64,000 nucleotides of DNA from Saccharofermentans sp. (GCA_024688685.1 JAILDX010000004.1:1-64000), one strand, 5' to 3'; numbered from the stretch's first letter, positions 34,913 to 45,088 are shown. Numbers and translations are program-made. Notes: generated by a model not told the origin, from the sequence alone.

Positions 34913-36774
34913 ACTATTCTCTTAAATCTCTTCTCAAACTCGGTTCTTGTTACCTTGAAGAACGTGGGTCTGCCGTGTGCACAGTGATACGGGTCCTTCA
35001 GCTCTCTCATCTCTTTAAGAAGGATCTTGATCTCATCATAGGACAGGTAATCACCTGCTTTAACAGCTGCCTTGCACGCCGTCGTCTGGATCAAATGATA
35101 CCAGATGTCGTTTTTATCCGGAGTGTCGTGTTTAAGATCAGTTAATACCTGTTCAAACATCTTTGAAGCAACAGTTCTTCCCTTCATAAGAGGAATTGTA
35201 CGAAGCGCTATCTCTCTGTCATCCAGTATCTCGATCTCGTAACCGTTCTTCAGGAAAGAACTGACATTATCAGTAACAAAAGAATAATCAGCCGAAGACA
35301 GTTTTATGATCTGCGGCAAAAGGAGTCTCTCAACATTTTCTTCAGAAATACCCTTAATTTTCTTATTCATAAATCGCTCATATAAAACACGTTCGTGAGC
35401 GGCATGCTGATCGATAAAATAAACGCTGTCATCTGTCTGCATGATTATGTATGTCGAGAACAGCGTTCCCTTATAATCACCGTTTATCAGTTCTTCTATT
35501 TCGGAGCGGTCTTCTTTCTCCTGTTCTTCAATAACAGGCTCAGCAGCCGGAGCCGGAACATCTTTCTCTCCTTCAATACTGCTCACATCAGGTTTATATG
35601 CAGACAGGAGTTCAAGCAGTTTATTGGCTGCATTAATGCCTTCACAGTCGTCCTTTTCCCTGAGCTTATGAGAAGTCTCGCTTACGACCTGCGCCGTAGC
35701 CTTGACCGCAGGTGCGGGTCTCGCCTGCACGGGTTCGTGTTTAATATCCGGAGCAGCGGGTCTTTCAAAGCCTTCAGTTGCCTTCTCACCCGCAAACAGC
35801 ACATTCGTTATGCCGTGATAAACGAGCCTGAAGATATCTGATTCATTATTAAACCTGACCTCCGCCTTTTGCGGATGGACATTAACATCTACGGTTCCGG
35901 GAGAACAGTAGATCATAAGGAAACAAACAGGGAATTTGCCTTTCATAACGGCATTCTTATACGCTTCATCGATCGCAGCCGTTACGGTCAGATTCTTTAC
36001 AGGCCTGTCATTGACAAACACGCACTGCATGGACCTGTTCCCCCTGACAAATGAAGGTTTTCCGGCATATCCGGTGACCCTGTAGCTCTCGAAACGGTAA
36101 TCCACAGCCTTGAGGGCCGCCGCTGTATCCTTACCGTATATGGAATAGATAGTATCAAGCAGATCACCATTTCCCGGAGTGGAAAGGATCATCTTCCCGT
36201 CCTTGATCAGTTTTACAGAGATATGCGGATTGATTATCGCAAGTTTCTCAACAAGCTGACAGATATACATTCCTTCTGTTGAGTCTTTCTTAAGGAACTT
36301 ATACCTTGCTGGAATGTTCTTAAAGAGACTGCGGACCTCGACTACAGTTCCCTGATCGCAGGCACCGTCGCCGTTATACACCAGTTTTCCGTCTTCATAG
36401 ACGATCTTGGTTCCTACATTACTGTCCTCCTGCCTGGTTACAAGAGTAACGTCAGAACAAGAAGCGATAGACGCAAGTGCTTCGCCTCTGAATCCCTGTG
36501 TTGAAAGATCATAGATATCTTCTATGCATGTGATCTTCGAAGTCGCATGGATAAGGAAAGCTTTCTGTGCATCTTCCCTGTCCATGCCTATACCATTGTC
36601 TGAGACGCGGATCATTTCGATGCCGCCTGACGCAAACTCTATCTTTACGACAGTCGCTCCGGCGTCAGCGCTGTTATCAAATAGTTCCTTAACGACTGAA
36701 ACAGGACGTTCTATAACCTCTCCGGCTTTGATCGCATTTGCGGTATGTTCGTCAAGTACGTTAATCCTGCCCAT
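34909..36774 (-). CDS. mutL: DNA mismatch repair protein MutL (endonuclease type)
   Basis: 621 residues. The N-terminal GHKL ATPase domain has VVKELFDNSADAG, DNGIGM and TQGFRGEALASI. A Pro/Ala/Glu-rich linker (about 335-430) joins the dimerisation domain, which keeps the endonuclease motif DQHAAHERVLYE and the C-terminal CAHGRPT box, so it should nick DNA, as expected without MutH. It lies between mutS and miaA with 14-nt and 4-nt overlaps. Confidence 0.95.
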   Translation of the reverse strand: MGRINVLDEHTANAIKAGEVIERPVSVVKELFDNSADAGATVVKIEFASGGIEMIRVSDNGIGMDREDAQKAFLIHATSKITCIEDIYDLSTQGFRGEALASIASCSDVTLVTRQEDSNVGTKIVYEDGKLVYNGDGACDQGTVVEVRSLFKNIPARYKFLKKDSTEGMYICQLVEKLAIINPHISVKLIKDGKMILSTPGNGDLLDTIYSIYGKDTAAALKAVDYRFESYRVTGYAGKPSFVRGNRSMQCVFVNDRPVKNLTVTAAIDEAYKNAVMKGKFPVCFLMIYCSPGTVDVNVHPQKAEVRFNNESDIFRLVYHGITNVLFAGEKATEGFERPAAPDIKHEPVQARPAPAVKATAQVVSETSHKLREKDDCEGINAANKLLELLSAYKPDVSSIEGEKDVPAPAAEPVIEEQEKEDRSEIEELINGDYKGTLFSTYIIMQTDDSVYFIDQHAAHERVLYERFMNKKIKGISEENVERLLLPQIIKLSSADYSFVTDNVSSFLKNGYEIEILDDREIALRTIPLMKGRTVASKMFEQVLTDLKHDTPDKNDIWYHLIQTTACKAAVKAGDYLSYDEIKILLKEMRELKDPYHCAHGRPTFFKVTRTEFEKRFKRIV

Positions 36775-39463
36775 TATCTTCTCCGTCTGTTATCTTTACA
36801 AGTTCATAGAGGATATTCATTGCCTCCAGCGGAGTGATCCTCGTAACATCTATTCCTCTTATCGCAGATCTCAGTTTATCCTCTTTGCGGTAAACGATAT
36901 TTCCCGGATCGAAAATAGATTCCTGACCTGGCATTGCAGTTCCTGAAGGAACGAGAGATCCGTTCTCAACCTGAGTGCTGCCGGCAACCTTAAAATTGCC
37001 GATCCTCTCGAGTTCCTTAAGAATGGCCTTGCTTCTGTCGAGCACATCGCCGGGAACACCTGCGAGCCTCGCAACTTCAATACCATAGCTGTCTGACGTT
37101 CCGCCGTCAACGATTTTATGAAGGAATACAACACCATCCTTATTCTCGCTGACATCGACATGATTATTGAACACCCCTTTGCATATCCTGGACAGCTGGT
37201 TAAGCTCATGATAATGCGTAGCAAAAATAGTCCTGCTGTAGAGAATGTTGGGATCCATAATGTATTCGATCACGGCCCATGCAATTGAGAGTCCGTCATA
37301 TGTGCTGGTGCCTCTTCCGACCTCGTCAAGCAGAAGAAGACTGCGCCTGGTTGCGTTCTTCAGGATATACGATACTTCTTTCATCTCGACCATAAAAGTC
37401 GACTGTCCCATTGAGATATCGTCGGATGCGCCAATCCTTGTAAAGATGTGATCAACAATTCCGATGTGGGCCTTTGAAGCAGGTACGAATGAACCTGTCT
37501 GAGCCATAAGCGTGATGATAGCGACCTGTCTCATATAAGTTGATTTACCTGCCATGTTGGGACCTGTAAGAACCATAAGACGCTTATCGTTATCAAGCAC
37601 CGCATCGTTGGAGATGAAGCCTGCAACATCGTTTGTAGTTTTCTCTACGACGGGATGTCTTCCCGCAGTGATCTCAATTACTTCAGAATTATCAACGACA
37701 GGTCTTACATAGTTCTCATCTGAGGCAAGCTGCGCAAGAGCTGTTATAACATCAATGAGGGCAACTGCCTTCGCTGTATTGAATATCCTTGCGCTCTCCT
37801 GTGCAACTCTGTCACGGATATCGTTAAAAAGTTCATATTCAAGTGCGACACGCTTGGAAGAAGCATTAACGATCTTATCCTCAAGCTCCTTGATCTCAGG
37901 CGTAATGTATCGCTCATTATTGGCGAGCGTCTGTTTTCTTATGTATTCCTCAGGAACATTGTCAGCCTGTGATTTCGGCACTTCGATATAGTAGCCGAAG
38001 ACCTTGTTATAGCTGATCTTAAGTGTCTTGATTCCTGTTCTCGTCTTCTCCTGATTCTCAAGGTTCAGGATATACTGTTTGCCGTTCGTCGCGATCTCAT
38101 AAAGCTCATCGCATTCCTTTGAATAACCGCGCTTAATGATGTCACCGTCCTTTATTGTAAGAGGACACTCTTCCGATATTGAACTGTCGATGAGTTCATA
38201 CACATCGGTAAGCGGATCTATCAGGGCATTAATACTCCGGAACAGACCTTTGCTGAATCCGGATGCACACTCTTTGAGGAACGGAATCTTTCCGAGAGAA
38301 TTACGGAGAGCTATGAGGTCTCTTGCATTACAGCTCCCGAGTGACACCTTGCCCGCAAGTCTTTCGATGTCATAAAGACCGGAAAGGCATTCGATCATCT
38401 CCTGTCTTGCCATGAACTTATCATATGCTTCCTCGACAGCATCAAGCCTGCTGTTGATAAGCGATGTAACGATCAGAGGTTCTTCGATCCACTTACGGAG
38501 AAGCCTTCCTCCCATTGCCGTCTTAGTTCTGTCCATTACCCAGATAAGAGAGCCCTTTCTGGATTTTGAACGTATAGTAGATGTAAGCTCGAGGTTAACT
38601 CTGGTAGAATAATCCAGTTCCATCGTATCAGACATCTGGAAACATCTGATCCGGTTAAGATATACAACACGGTTCGTTTTTGTCTCCTGCGCGTAGAGAG
38701 CTATCGCACCTGCTGCGGAAAGCAGCAGTGACGGGTCATGGAACTTCTCTATATCCTCGGTAACTATCCTGTGTTCTTTAATTATTCCGGGGGTAAAATC
38801 CCTTTCGCTCCTCCTGGTGAAGGATGTCTGGAATCCCATGCGTATGACCTCATACTCCGGAGCGCTCTCAAACGCAGGATTATAAAGGATCTCAGTCGGT
38901 CTGTACTTGCCGAGAAGATTCATAAGATGCTCGCCGCAGGAATCGAACGTAAGCTGAGTCGCCTCGAACTCACCTGTCGAAACATCAGCGATCGCAACGC
39001 CGAACTGCGCACCAAGACAATAGATACTCATCAGATAAATATTGTCCTTATCGTTGCCGTTACCCATAAAATCAGTAGCGGTACCGGGTGTCAGGATATT
39101 GACTATTCCCCTCTTTACAAGACCTTTTGTAAGAGCCGGATCTTCAAGCTGTTCGCAGATGGCGACCTTATATCCTGCCGAGAGAAGCCTCTGTGCATAT
39201 GTCTGATACGAATGGAAAGGAACACCGCACATCGGAGCACGCATATTATTGCCGCAGTCTCTTCTTGTCAGTGTCAGCTCAAGAAGCCTCGAAACAAATA
39301 TCGCATCATCAAAGAACATTTCATAGAAATCTCCCAGACGATAGAAAACAATAGTATCAGAGAGCCTGTTCTTGATGTCGACATACTGTTTCATCATCGG
39401 AGAAAGAGTCTCGACGTCTATATCTGACAGTTTAAGCAATGTATTCTCGTTATTATCAGACAT
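36761..39463 (-). CDS. mutS: DNA mismatch repair protein MutS
   Basis: Mismatch recognition ATPase of 900 residues, slightly above the usual ~860. The N-terminus has the mismatch-reading box YRLGDFYEMFFDDA (Phe-x-Glu), the C-terminal ATPase has Walker A GPNMAGKSTYMRQ, Walker B LLLDEVGRGTSTYDGLS and the ATHYHEL switch. The start overlaps the miaB end by 8 nt with AGAGG upstream. MutS1 family; it forms a pathway with MutL from the next gene. Confidence 0.96.
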   Translation of the reverse strand: MSDNNENTLLKLSDIDVETLSPMMKQYVDIKNRLSDTIVFYRLGDFYEMFFDDAIFVSRLLELTLTRRDCGNNMRAPMCGVPFHSYQTYAQRLLSAGYKVAICEQLEDPALTKGLVKRGIVNILTPGTATDFMGNGNDKDNIYLMSIYCLGAQFGVAIADVSTGEFEATQLTFDSCGEHLMNLLGKYRPTEILYNPAFESAPEYEVIRMGFQTSFTRRSERDFTPGIIKEHRIVTEDIEKFHDPSLLLSAAGAIALYAQETKTNRVVYLNRIRCFQMSDTMELDYSTRVNLELTSTIRSKSRKGSLIWVMDRTKTAMGGRLLRKWIEEPLIVTSLINSRLDAVEEAYDKFMARQEMIECLSGLYDIERLAGKVSLGSCNARDLIALRNSLGKIPFLKECASGFSKGLFRSINALIDPLTDVYELIDSSISEECPLTIKDGDIIKRGYSKECDELYEIATNGKQYILNLENQEKTRTGIKTLKISYNKVFGYYIEVPKSQADNVPEEYIRKQTLANNERYITPEIKELEDKIVNASSKRVALEYELFNDIRDRVAQESARIFNTAKAVALIDVITALAQLASDENYVRPVVDNSEVIEITAGRHPVVEKTTNDVAGFISNDAVLDNDKRLMVLTGPNMAGKSTYMRQVAIITLMAQTGSFVPASKAHIGIVDHIFTRIGASDDISMGQSTFMVEMKEVSYILKNATRRSLLLLDEVGRGTSTYDGLSIAWAVIEYIMDPNILYSRTIFATHYHELNQLSRICKGVFNNHVDVSENKDGVVFLHKIVDGGTSDSYGIEVARLAGVPGDVLDRSKAILKELERIGNFKVAGSTQVENGSLVPSGTAMPGQESIFDPGNIVYRKEDKLRSAIRGIDVTRITPLEAMNILYELVKITDGEDNGQD

Positions 39464-40904
39464 CTGTAAACCTCTCCATAAATCCGTCGATCGAATAAGG
39501 CCTTGCCCTGTCTATATGAACCATCGCAAGCCTTCCTTCAAGATCTCCGGAGACACCTTCCGGAACAGTAAAATTGACGAGATGATTAGAGATCGTTCTG
39601 CCGGTGAATATTCCGGGCTGCGCTCTGCTCTCACCTTCTATCAGTATCTCATAGGAGTTCCCGACTTTCGCGAGATTTGACTTGTACGACAGGTCGTTCT
39701 GCAGATCAAGAAGCCTTCCGAAACGCTCGGTAACGATCTCCTTAGGAACCTGATCCTTAAATGAAGCCGCAGGTGTACCCGGCCTTTTTGAATACTGGAA
39801 TGTGAAAGCCGAATCAAACCTGCAGTATTCAACAGCCTTCAAAGTACACTCGAAATCCTCCTCCGTCTCACCGGGGAATCCTACGATAATATCAGTAGTA
39901 AGAGATCCTTCAGGAATTTCTTTTCTGAAATAATCAGCTATATCAAAGAACTCTTTTCTCGTATAAGGTCTGTTCATCCTCTTAAGGAGCCTGTCCGAAC
40001 CGGACTGAAGAGCCAGATGGAGGTGCTTCTCACAATTAGGATAATCGCGCATGATATCCATAACGCGCTTACTAAGATCCTTCGGATGGGATGACATAAA
40101 CCTTACTCTTGAGAATCCTTCTATCTTACAAGTCTCTTCAAGAACATCCGCGAAACTCTTCCCGTCTTCACTTCCGATCCCGTAAGAATTGACATTCTGA
40201 CCAAGGAGCATCACTTCTTTATACCCCTGTGATGCTATCTCCTTAAGCTCGCCTATAAGCGAATCAAAACTCCTGGATCTTTCACGTCCTCTTGCATAAG
40301 GAACAATGCAGTATGTGCAGAAGTTATTACAGCCATACATGATCGGGACAAGAGCCCGGAACTTTCTTGCTCTCTCAATCGAAAAAAAATCGTCTTCAGC
40401 AATATAATCTTCACTGCCGATGTTGATAAGCTGCTTTCTGTCTCTAATGCAGTCACGCATCAGAACAGGAAGATTGAAGAGCTGCTGAGGGTCAAAAACG
40501 AGATCCACATAGGGATAGGACTTTTTGATCTTCTCCACATTCTCGGGAACCTTCATCATGCATCCGCAGATGACGAGCATCATGTCATGGTTTTTCTTCT
40601 TCTCAGTCTTGAAAACACCGAGGTTGCCAAAGAGCCTGTCTTCCGCATTCTCTCGTACAGAACATGTATTCATGACTGTAATATCAGCCTTGCCCTGTTC
40701 AGCACAGGATACAAGACCCATCGAACTGAGCATTCCCGTAATCTTCTCACTGTCAGATTCATTAAGCTGACAGCCATAAGTCATGACCTCAAATGTGAGT
40801 TTTCTGCCAAGAGAAAGGCTTCTGGCGCCAAAATACTCGCGTAGTTCCTCTATTGCTTCAGTCTGAACGAGTTTATCTTTATCGGATAATTTGATTATTG
40901 ACAT
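39456..40904 (-). CDS. miaB: tRNA-2-methylthio-N6-isopentenyladenosine synthase
   Basis: Radical-SAM methylthiotransferase adding the methylthio group to i6A37 of tRNA; 482 residues. The N-terminal UPF0004 domain has three cluster cysteines (TYGCQLNESDSE, CSVRENAEDR and CGCMMK regions), the radical-SAM CxxxCxxC is in YGCNNFCTYCIVPYARGRER, and a C-terminal TRAM domain follows. First gene of the miaB-mutS-mutL-miaA string, whose promoter TATAAT is at 40936-40941. GGAG lies 10 nt before the ATG. Confidence 0.95.
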   Translation of the reverse strand: MSIIKLSDKDKLVQTEAIEELREYFGARSLSLGRKLTFEVMTYGCQLNESDSEKITGMLSSMGLVSCAEQGKADITVMNTCSVRENAEDRLFGNLGVFKTEKKKNHDMMLVICGCMMKVPENVEKIKKSYPYVDLVFDPQQLFNLPVLMRDCIRDRKQLINIGSEDYIAEDDFFSIERARKFRALVPIMYGCNNFCTYCIVPYARGRERSRSFDSLIGELKEIASQGYKEVMLLGQNVNSYGIGSEDGKSFADVLEETCKIEGFSRVRFMSSHPKDLSKRVMDIMRDYPNCEKHLHLALQSGSDRLLKRMNRPYTRKEFFDIADYFRKEIPEGSLTTDIIVGFPGETEEDFECTLKAVEYCRFDSAFTFQYSKRPGTPAASFKDQVPKEIVTERFGRLLDLQNDLSYKSNLAKVGNSYEILIEGESRAQPGIFTGRTISNHLVNFTVPEGVSGDLEGRLAMVHIDRARPYSIDGFMERFTDV

Positions 40905-40969
40905 CTGTTCTTTTCTCCAAATCTTTAACTCAATAATTATACTAAAATATGAGAAAATATGTATTAGTT

Positions 40970-40978
40970 TGATATAAT
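40970..40978 (+). promoter_or_regulatory. Extended -10 promoter of the DacF-type gene
   Basis: TGATATAAT (40970-40978) is an extended -10 with TATAAT at 40973-40978. The expected start site near 40985 would leave a ~24-nt leader containing GGGAG, which supports the ATG at 41009 over the one at 40991. Confidence 0.6.
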
Positions 40979-41008
40979 GTTCTAAAAATAATGGGAGAAC
41001 CGGTCCTG

Positions 41009-42436
41009 ATGCATAAAAATATAAACAAACCGATCAAGATACTGACTGCATTTTTATCAGCTGTTCAGATAATGGCATTCTGGGCAACGTCATCGATTGC
41101 CATCAACGAAGAGTTCGATAATCCTAACGACGATGTGATCTCTCAGAACGAGCAGAAATATGACCTCCTCAACGAGAGTCACGATGACTGGCCCAATATT
41201 TCTGCATCAGCCTATGTACTTATGGATCTCGATTCTGGCACAGTTCTTTTAGGCAAGGATTATGATGTCCAGAAGGAACCGGCTTCAACTACAAAGGTAA
41301 TGACACTGCTTATAGCAATGGAACGTCTCGATATGGACGACATTGTTACGATCACACCTGAGATGGCATTAAGGATAAGCGAGATACCTCTCGACTATGT
41401 CAGACTCGGACTTCAGGACGGTGAACAGCTTACAGTCCGTGATCTTGTATATGCCGGTGCTCTCAAGTCGGCAAACGACGCCTGTCTGGCACTTGCAATG
41501 CACATTGCGGGAACTGAGGAAGCATTCTGCGATATTATGAATGACAAAGCCAGCGATATCGGCTGTCTCCATACGCATTTCTCATCCTCATTCGGTTATG
41601 CAAACCCGGACAATCTGACGACCGCCTATGATCTTTCCCTGATCCTCGGCGAGGCATGCAGGAATACGGAGTTCTCTACTGTTTCGACATCATACTCCTA
41701 CACTATCCCGGCAACTAACAAATACAGCGATGCAAGAACTGTCACAAATGCCAACAGATTCATTTCCAAGGCAGAGTTCAGCTACGATTACTATATCGGC
41801 GGAAAGACCGGTTACACGGATTCTGCAGGATATACTCTTGTAGGCGGAGCTAAGAAGAACGATCATACGCTTGTCGCCTGTGTTCTCAACGCTGCAGATT
41901 CAGGCATCAGGTATGTTGATCTCAAGAATATGTTTGAGTACGGTTTCTCGCATTTCACGACAGTTCCCGTTACTACTACAGAATTCGAATCGGCAATTTC
42001 CCAGACAAATCTCCAGATCAATGACCTTCTTGTCAACACGAAGCTGTTCCTGGAAACAGAACAGGCTTATTGTTCAGAGTATCTGACAACAACATCGGCA
42101 AGAGCTTCGCTTGGTTCAACCAACATGGTCGAGCTCTCTGACGCAATGATCGATACATCTCTCGCTGAACAGGAGATCAATGTCCCTTTATGCAAAGTCT
42201 ATTCCGACGGAAAGAAATACATTGTAGGTGTATTGCGTCTAAAGATAAGCACCAAATCGCCGAGCATTGAAGTCGACCCAATAAAAGAGACCGGATGGAC
42301 CGGTCTCCGTAATATACTTATCGTGGTTGCAGGGATCTCACTTCTGATCCTGATCCTTGTCATCGGACTTGTTATCCTCCGCCATGCGATCGTCAAGAAA
42401 CGCAGAGAAGAGAGGAATAAAGCCCGAATGCTTTAA
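41009..42436 (+). CDS. Serine-type D-alanyl-D-alanine carboxypeptidase (S11, DacF/DacA type)
   Basis: Low-molecular-weight penicillin-binding protein, about 475 residues. A signal-like N-terminal helix (about 5-27) precedes the S11 domain with STTK (active Ser), SAND and KTGYTDSAG. A C-terminal domain (about 285-420) and one membrane helix (about 430-455) with a basic tail follow, so it is anchored at its end. The 3' end overlaps the convergent trpB2-like gene by 4 nt. It differs from the M15B peptidase at 4800-5627 in fold but trims the same stem end. Confidence 0.9.
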   Translation: MHKNINKPIKILTAFLSAVQIMAFWATSSIAINEEFDNPNDDVISQNEQKYDLLNESHDDWPNISASAYVLMDLDSGTVLLGKDYDVQKEPASTTKVMTLLIAMERLDMDDIVTITPEMALRISEIPLDYVRLGLQDGEQLTVRDLVYAGALKSANDACLALAMHIAGTEEAFCDIMNDKASDIGCLHTHFSSSFGYANPDNLTTAYDLSLILGEACRNTEFSTVSTSYSYTIPATNKYSDARTVTNANRFISKAEFSYDYYIGGKTGYTDSAGYTLVGGAKKNDHTLVACVLNAADSGIRYVDLKNMFEYGFSHFTTVPVTTTEFESAISQTNLQINDLLVNTKLFLETEQAYCSEYLTTTSARASLGSTNMVELSDAMIDTSLAEQEINVPLCKVYSDGKKYIVGVLRLKISTKSPSIEVDPIKETGWTGLRNILIVVAGISLLILILVIGLVILRHAIVKKRREERNKARML

Positions 42437-42446
42437 GTCTTCGGGC
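42422..42446. terminator. Hairpin over the two convergent stop codons
   Basis: GCCCGAA (42422-42428) pairs with TTCGGGC (42440-42446) around both stops. A short TTTATT follows on the minus strand, none on the plus strand, so it could be a weak terminator for the minus-strand gene. Confidence 0.35.
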
Positions 42447-43800
42447 ACTTAGAAAGTGATTCCTCGATCTCCTTGTCTGTAGGAATGTAATCCTCCATAA
42501 GGCCATCATTGTACTTCTGGTAAGCAACAAGATCAAAGTAACCTGTTCCTGTAAGTCCGAACAGGATGTTCTTCTCTTCGCCTGTCTCCTTGCACTTCAG
42601 AGCTTCATCAATAGCAACGCGGATAGCATGTGAGCTCTCAGGGGCAGGAAGGATTCCCTCTGTTCTTGCAAATGTTGTTGCAGCATTAAATACATCGGTC
42701 TGCTTAACAGATGTAGCTTCAATATATCCGTCATCATAGAGCTGTGAAATGATAGAACTCATGCCGTGGTATCTGAGTCCGCCTGCATGGTTAGGTGCAG
42801 GAATGTAGCCGCTTCCAAGTGTATACATCTTGGCAAGAGGTGTTACCTTACCTGTATCGCAGAAATCATATACATACTTACCTCTGGTAAGAGAAGGACA
42901 TGAAGCAGGCTCAACGGCAATGATCCTGTACTGCTCCTCTCCTCTGAGCATCTGTCCGACGAAAGGAGCGATAAGACCGCCGAGGTTGGATCCGCCGCCT
43001 GCACATCCGATGATGAGATCAGGCTTTACGCCGACCTTATCAAGAGCTGCCTTTGCCTCAAGACCGATAACTGACTGATGCAGGAGAACCTGAGAAAGAA
43101 CTGAGCCCAGCACATAACGGTAACCGGGGTTGCTTACTGCAACTTCAACAGCCTCTGAGATAGCGCATCCGAGTGAACCTGTCGTTCCGGGGAACTCCTC
43201 ATTGATCTTACGGCCAATGTTAGTATCCATTGAGGGAGAAGGAGTAACGGAGGCTCCGTAAGTTCTCATGACCTCACGTCTGAAAGGCTTCTGTTCGTAA
43301 GATACCTTAACCATGTAAACCTTACAGTCGATACCGAAATATGCACACGCCATGGAAAGAGCTGTACCCCACTGACCTGCACCGGTCTCCGTGGTAACAC
43401 CCTTAAGGCCCTGCTGCTTCGCATAATATGCCTGAGCAATAGCAGAATTGAGCTTGTGGCTTCCTGAAGTATTATTACCTTCAAATTTATAGTAAATGTG
43501 AGCAGGTGTGCCAAGTGCTTTTTCCAGGCAGTATGCTCTTACTACAGGAGAAGGTCTGTACATCTTATAGAAGCTTAAGATCTCAGACGGTATGTCAAAA
43601 TACGGAGTCTGATCATCAAGTTCCTGCTTAGCGAGTTCTGTACAGAAGATCGGCTCAAGTTCCTCGAGCTTCAACGGCTGTAATGTACCGGGATTGAGAA
43701 GCGGTGCGGGCTTGTTCTTCATATCAGCCCTGACGTTATACCACTTGCTGGGTATCTCATTCTCATTCAAATAGATCTTATAAGGGATTTCCTGAGACAT
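42433..43800 (-). CDS. TrpB-like pyridoxal-phosphate enzyme (TrpB2 type)
   Basis: Tryptophan synthase beta-chain relative of 455 residues, belonging to the longer TrpB2 group by its N-terminal extension and RPSPVVRAYCLEKALG. The pyridoxal-phosphate lysine is Lys116 in NTSGSHKLNSA; the phosphate cup is GCAGGGSNLGG. TrpB2 enzymes can make tryptophan from indole and serine without TrpA. No other trp gene is in this window, which fits an indole-salvage role. It has a GGAGGAG site and a TATAAT at 43833-43838. Confidence 0.9.
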   Translation of the reverse strand: MSQEIPYKIYLNENEIPSKWYNVRADMKNKPAPLLNPGTLQPLKLEELEPIFCTELAKQELDDQTPYFDIPSEILSFYKMYRPSPVVRAYCLEKALGTPAHIYYKFEGNNTSGSHKLNSAIAQAYYAKQQGLKGVTTETGAGQWGTALSMACAYFGIDCKVYMVKVSYEQKPFRREVMRTYGASVTPSPSMDTNIGRKINEEFPGTTGSLGCAISEAVEVAVSNPGYRYVLGSVLSQVLLHQSVIGLEAKAALDKVGVKPDLIIGCAGGGSNLGGLIAPFVGQMLRGEEQYRIIAVEPASCPSLTRGKYVYDFCDTGKVTPLAKMYTLGSGYIPAPNHAGGLRYHGMSSIISQLYDDGYIEATSVKQTDVFNAATTFARTEGILPAPESSHAIRVAIDEALKCKETGEEKNILFGLTGTGYFDLVAYQKYNDGLMEDYIPTDKEIEESLSKCPKT

Positions 43801-43832
43801 AATATCTCCTCCTGTGAGTTAATTCGTTAAAA

Positions 43833-43838
43833 ATTATA
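43833..43838 (-). promoter_or_regulatory. -10 element of the TrpB2-like gene
   Basis: TATAAT on the minus strand about 33 nt before the ATG at 43800. The matching -35 (TTCTCA region) is poor. Confidence 0.35.
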
Positions 43839-43851
43839 ACAAATAACTCTA

Positions 43852-44577
43852 TTAATGAGAAACAAAATATTTTGATAGTGTACTGCCCATGTCGTTCTGT
43901 GTATCGTGATCATATCCGATCAAATAAACCATATCATCGATCTTTATGTGATCACCGTCGATGGTCAGTCTGTGAGACACTCTGTCCTGAAAAACCGTAA
44001 TAACCATCCCGTCCGGGCTGACCTGCGCATCAACGTCCTCAGAGAGATCATACTCATTAAGAATACTGACAAATTCCTGAATACTTACGCTGTCGAAAAT
44101 GACTTTATTGCCATACTGGATCTTTGTAACGGTAACCGATAACTTGTCTGTATCTCCGGCAAGTGCCGCACCGGGGCACAAAAAATATCTGTCATCTGCA
44201 GTTCCGTCTTCTTCGGCAGCATTAGCATCAGGTGCAATCGTTTCAGCCGCAAAGTCATAAGAATCCTCGCTTTGCGAATCACTCACTACACCACCTGTTA
44301 CCATCTCAACATTGTCTTCATACTTTTTTTCCGTGGAAGCCGATTTGCTGCCGCTCAACGCAGCCTTGCTCAGGAAAACACCTCCTACCGCAAGAACGAT
44401 TCCTGCAGCAGCAACGATGCCCAGTATTGAAGAGATCCTTGCCTTATTAAACCCTGTGACCTTCGCCTTCTTATTGCTGTTAAGGCTTGCATCACTTTGA
44501 ATATTATTCAGGATCCTCTCCCTCATCTCATCATTGACATCAATGTGAGACATAATCTCATGATATTTATTATCCAA
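43852..44577 (-). CDS. Putative membrane anti-sigma partner of the ECF sigma factor
   Basis: 241 residues. A cytosolic N-terminus (about 1-47; residues such as HEIMSHIDVNDEMRERIL) resembles anti-sigma regions, one helix at about 49-70 spans the membrane, and an acidic outside region follows with a ~100-residue C-terminal domain I do not recognise. The start is TTG at 44577, overlapping the sigma gene by 8 nt, with GGAG upstream. The position directly after an ECF sigma is the basis for the anti-sigma call; no zinc motif (HxxxCxxC) is present. Confidence 0.65.
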   Translation of the reverse strand: MDNKYHEIMSHIDVNDEMRERILNNIQSDASLNSNKKAKVTGFNKARISSILGIVAAAGIVLAVGGVFLSKAALSGSKSASTEKKYEDNVEMVTGGVVSDSQSEDSYDFAAETIAPDANAAEEDGTADDRYFLCPGAALAGDTDKLSVTVTKIQYGNKVIFDSVSIQEFVSILNEYDLSEDVDAQVSPDGMVITVFQDRVSHRLTIDGDHIKIDDMVYLIGYDHDTQNDMGSTLSKYFVSH

Positions 44578-45088
44578 AGTCGTAACTCTCCTTAAGGATC
44601 ACCTTCAACTTGTCTCTTCCCCTTTTGAGCTGGGATCTTACTGTTGATTCTCTGCGCTTCAAAACCTCTGCGATCTGTGCTGTAGTAAAATCCTCTTCAT
44701 AGAAAAGATGGATTACTTCCCTATAGTCGTCCGGGAGCTGTTTTACGGCATCCCAGATAAATGACAGATCCTCTTTCTTCTCTGCAATGAGCTCTTCGTT
44801 AAGTTCATCCGCACGTCTGATATTGTTCGACTTTATCTTATTCTTCGAGTGATTTGCTGCTACCGTAAAGAGCCATGATTTCTCATGTTTCTCATTCTCA
44901 AAAACAGGAGCAGTCCTGATATACGATATAAGAGTCTCCTGAAGGATATCTTCAGCATCCTCCATATTATGAACATATGAATAAGCAAATCTCAGGATAT
45001 GCTTACCGTAAGTATCCATCAAACGTACGGCTGTGAGTGATACATCTTCCGCGGCCGGGACGCTTTTTACAGGTGCAGCATCAGACAT
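44570..45088 (-). CDS. ECF-type RNA polymerase sigma factor
   Basis: Sigma-70 family, ECF group, about 172 residues. Region 2 is YSYVHNMEDAEDILQETL and region 4 is LPDDYREVIHLFYEEDFTTA (continuing IAEVLKRRESTVRSQLKRGR). Starts at 45088 (ATG) and 45151 (GTG) are possible; neither has a well-placed ribosome-binding site, and an AAGGAG lies 16 nt before the GTG. A TCACT-T-AGTGA palindrome lies at 45148-45158, just after the lipoprotein gene. It probably controls an envelope or stress response together with the next gene. Confidence 0.87.
   Translation of the reverse strand: MSDAAPVKSVPAAEDVSLTAVRLMDTYGKHILRFAYSYVHNMEDAEDILQETLISYIRTAPVFENEKHEKSWLFTVAANHSKNKIKSNNIRRADELNEELIAEKKEDLSFIWDAVKQLPDDYREVIHLFYEEDFTTAQIAEVLKRRESTVRSQLKRGRDKLKVILKESYDFG

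Noticed and set aside
38738..39427. Long plus-strand open frame of 229 codons opposite mutS
   Set aside because: Lies wholly antisense to conserved MutS coding sequence, shows no known motif, and has no ribosome-binding site.
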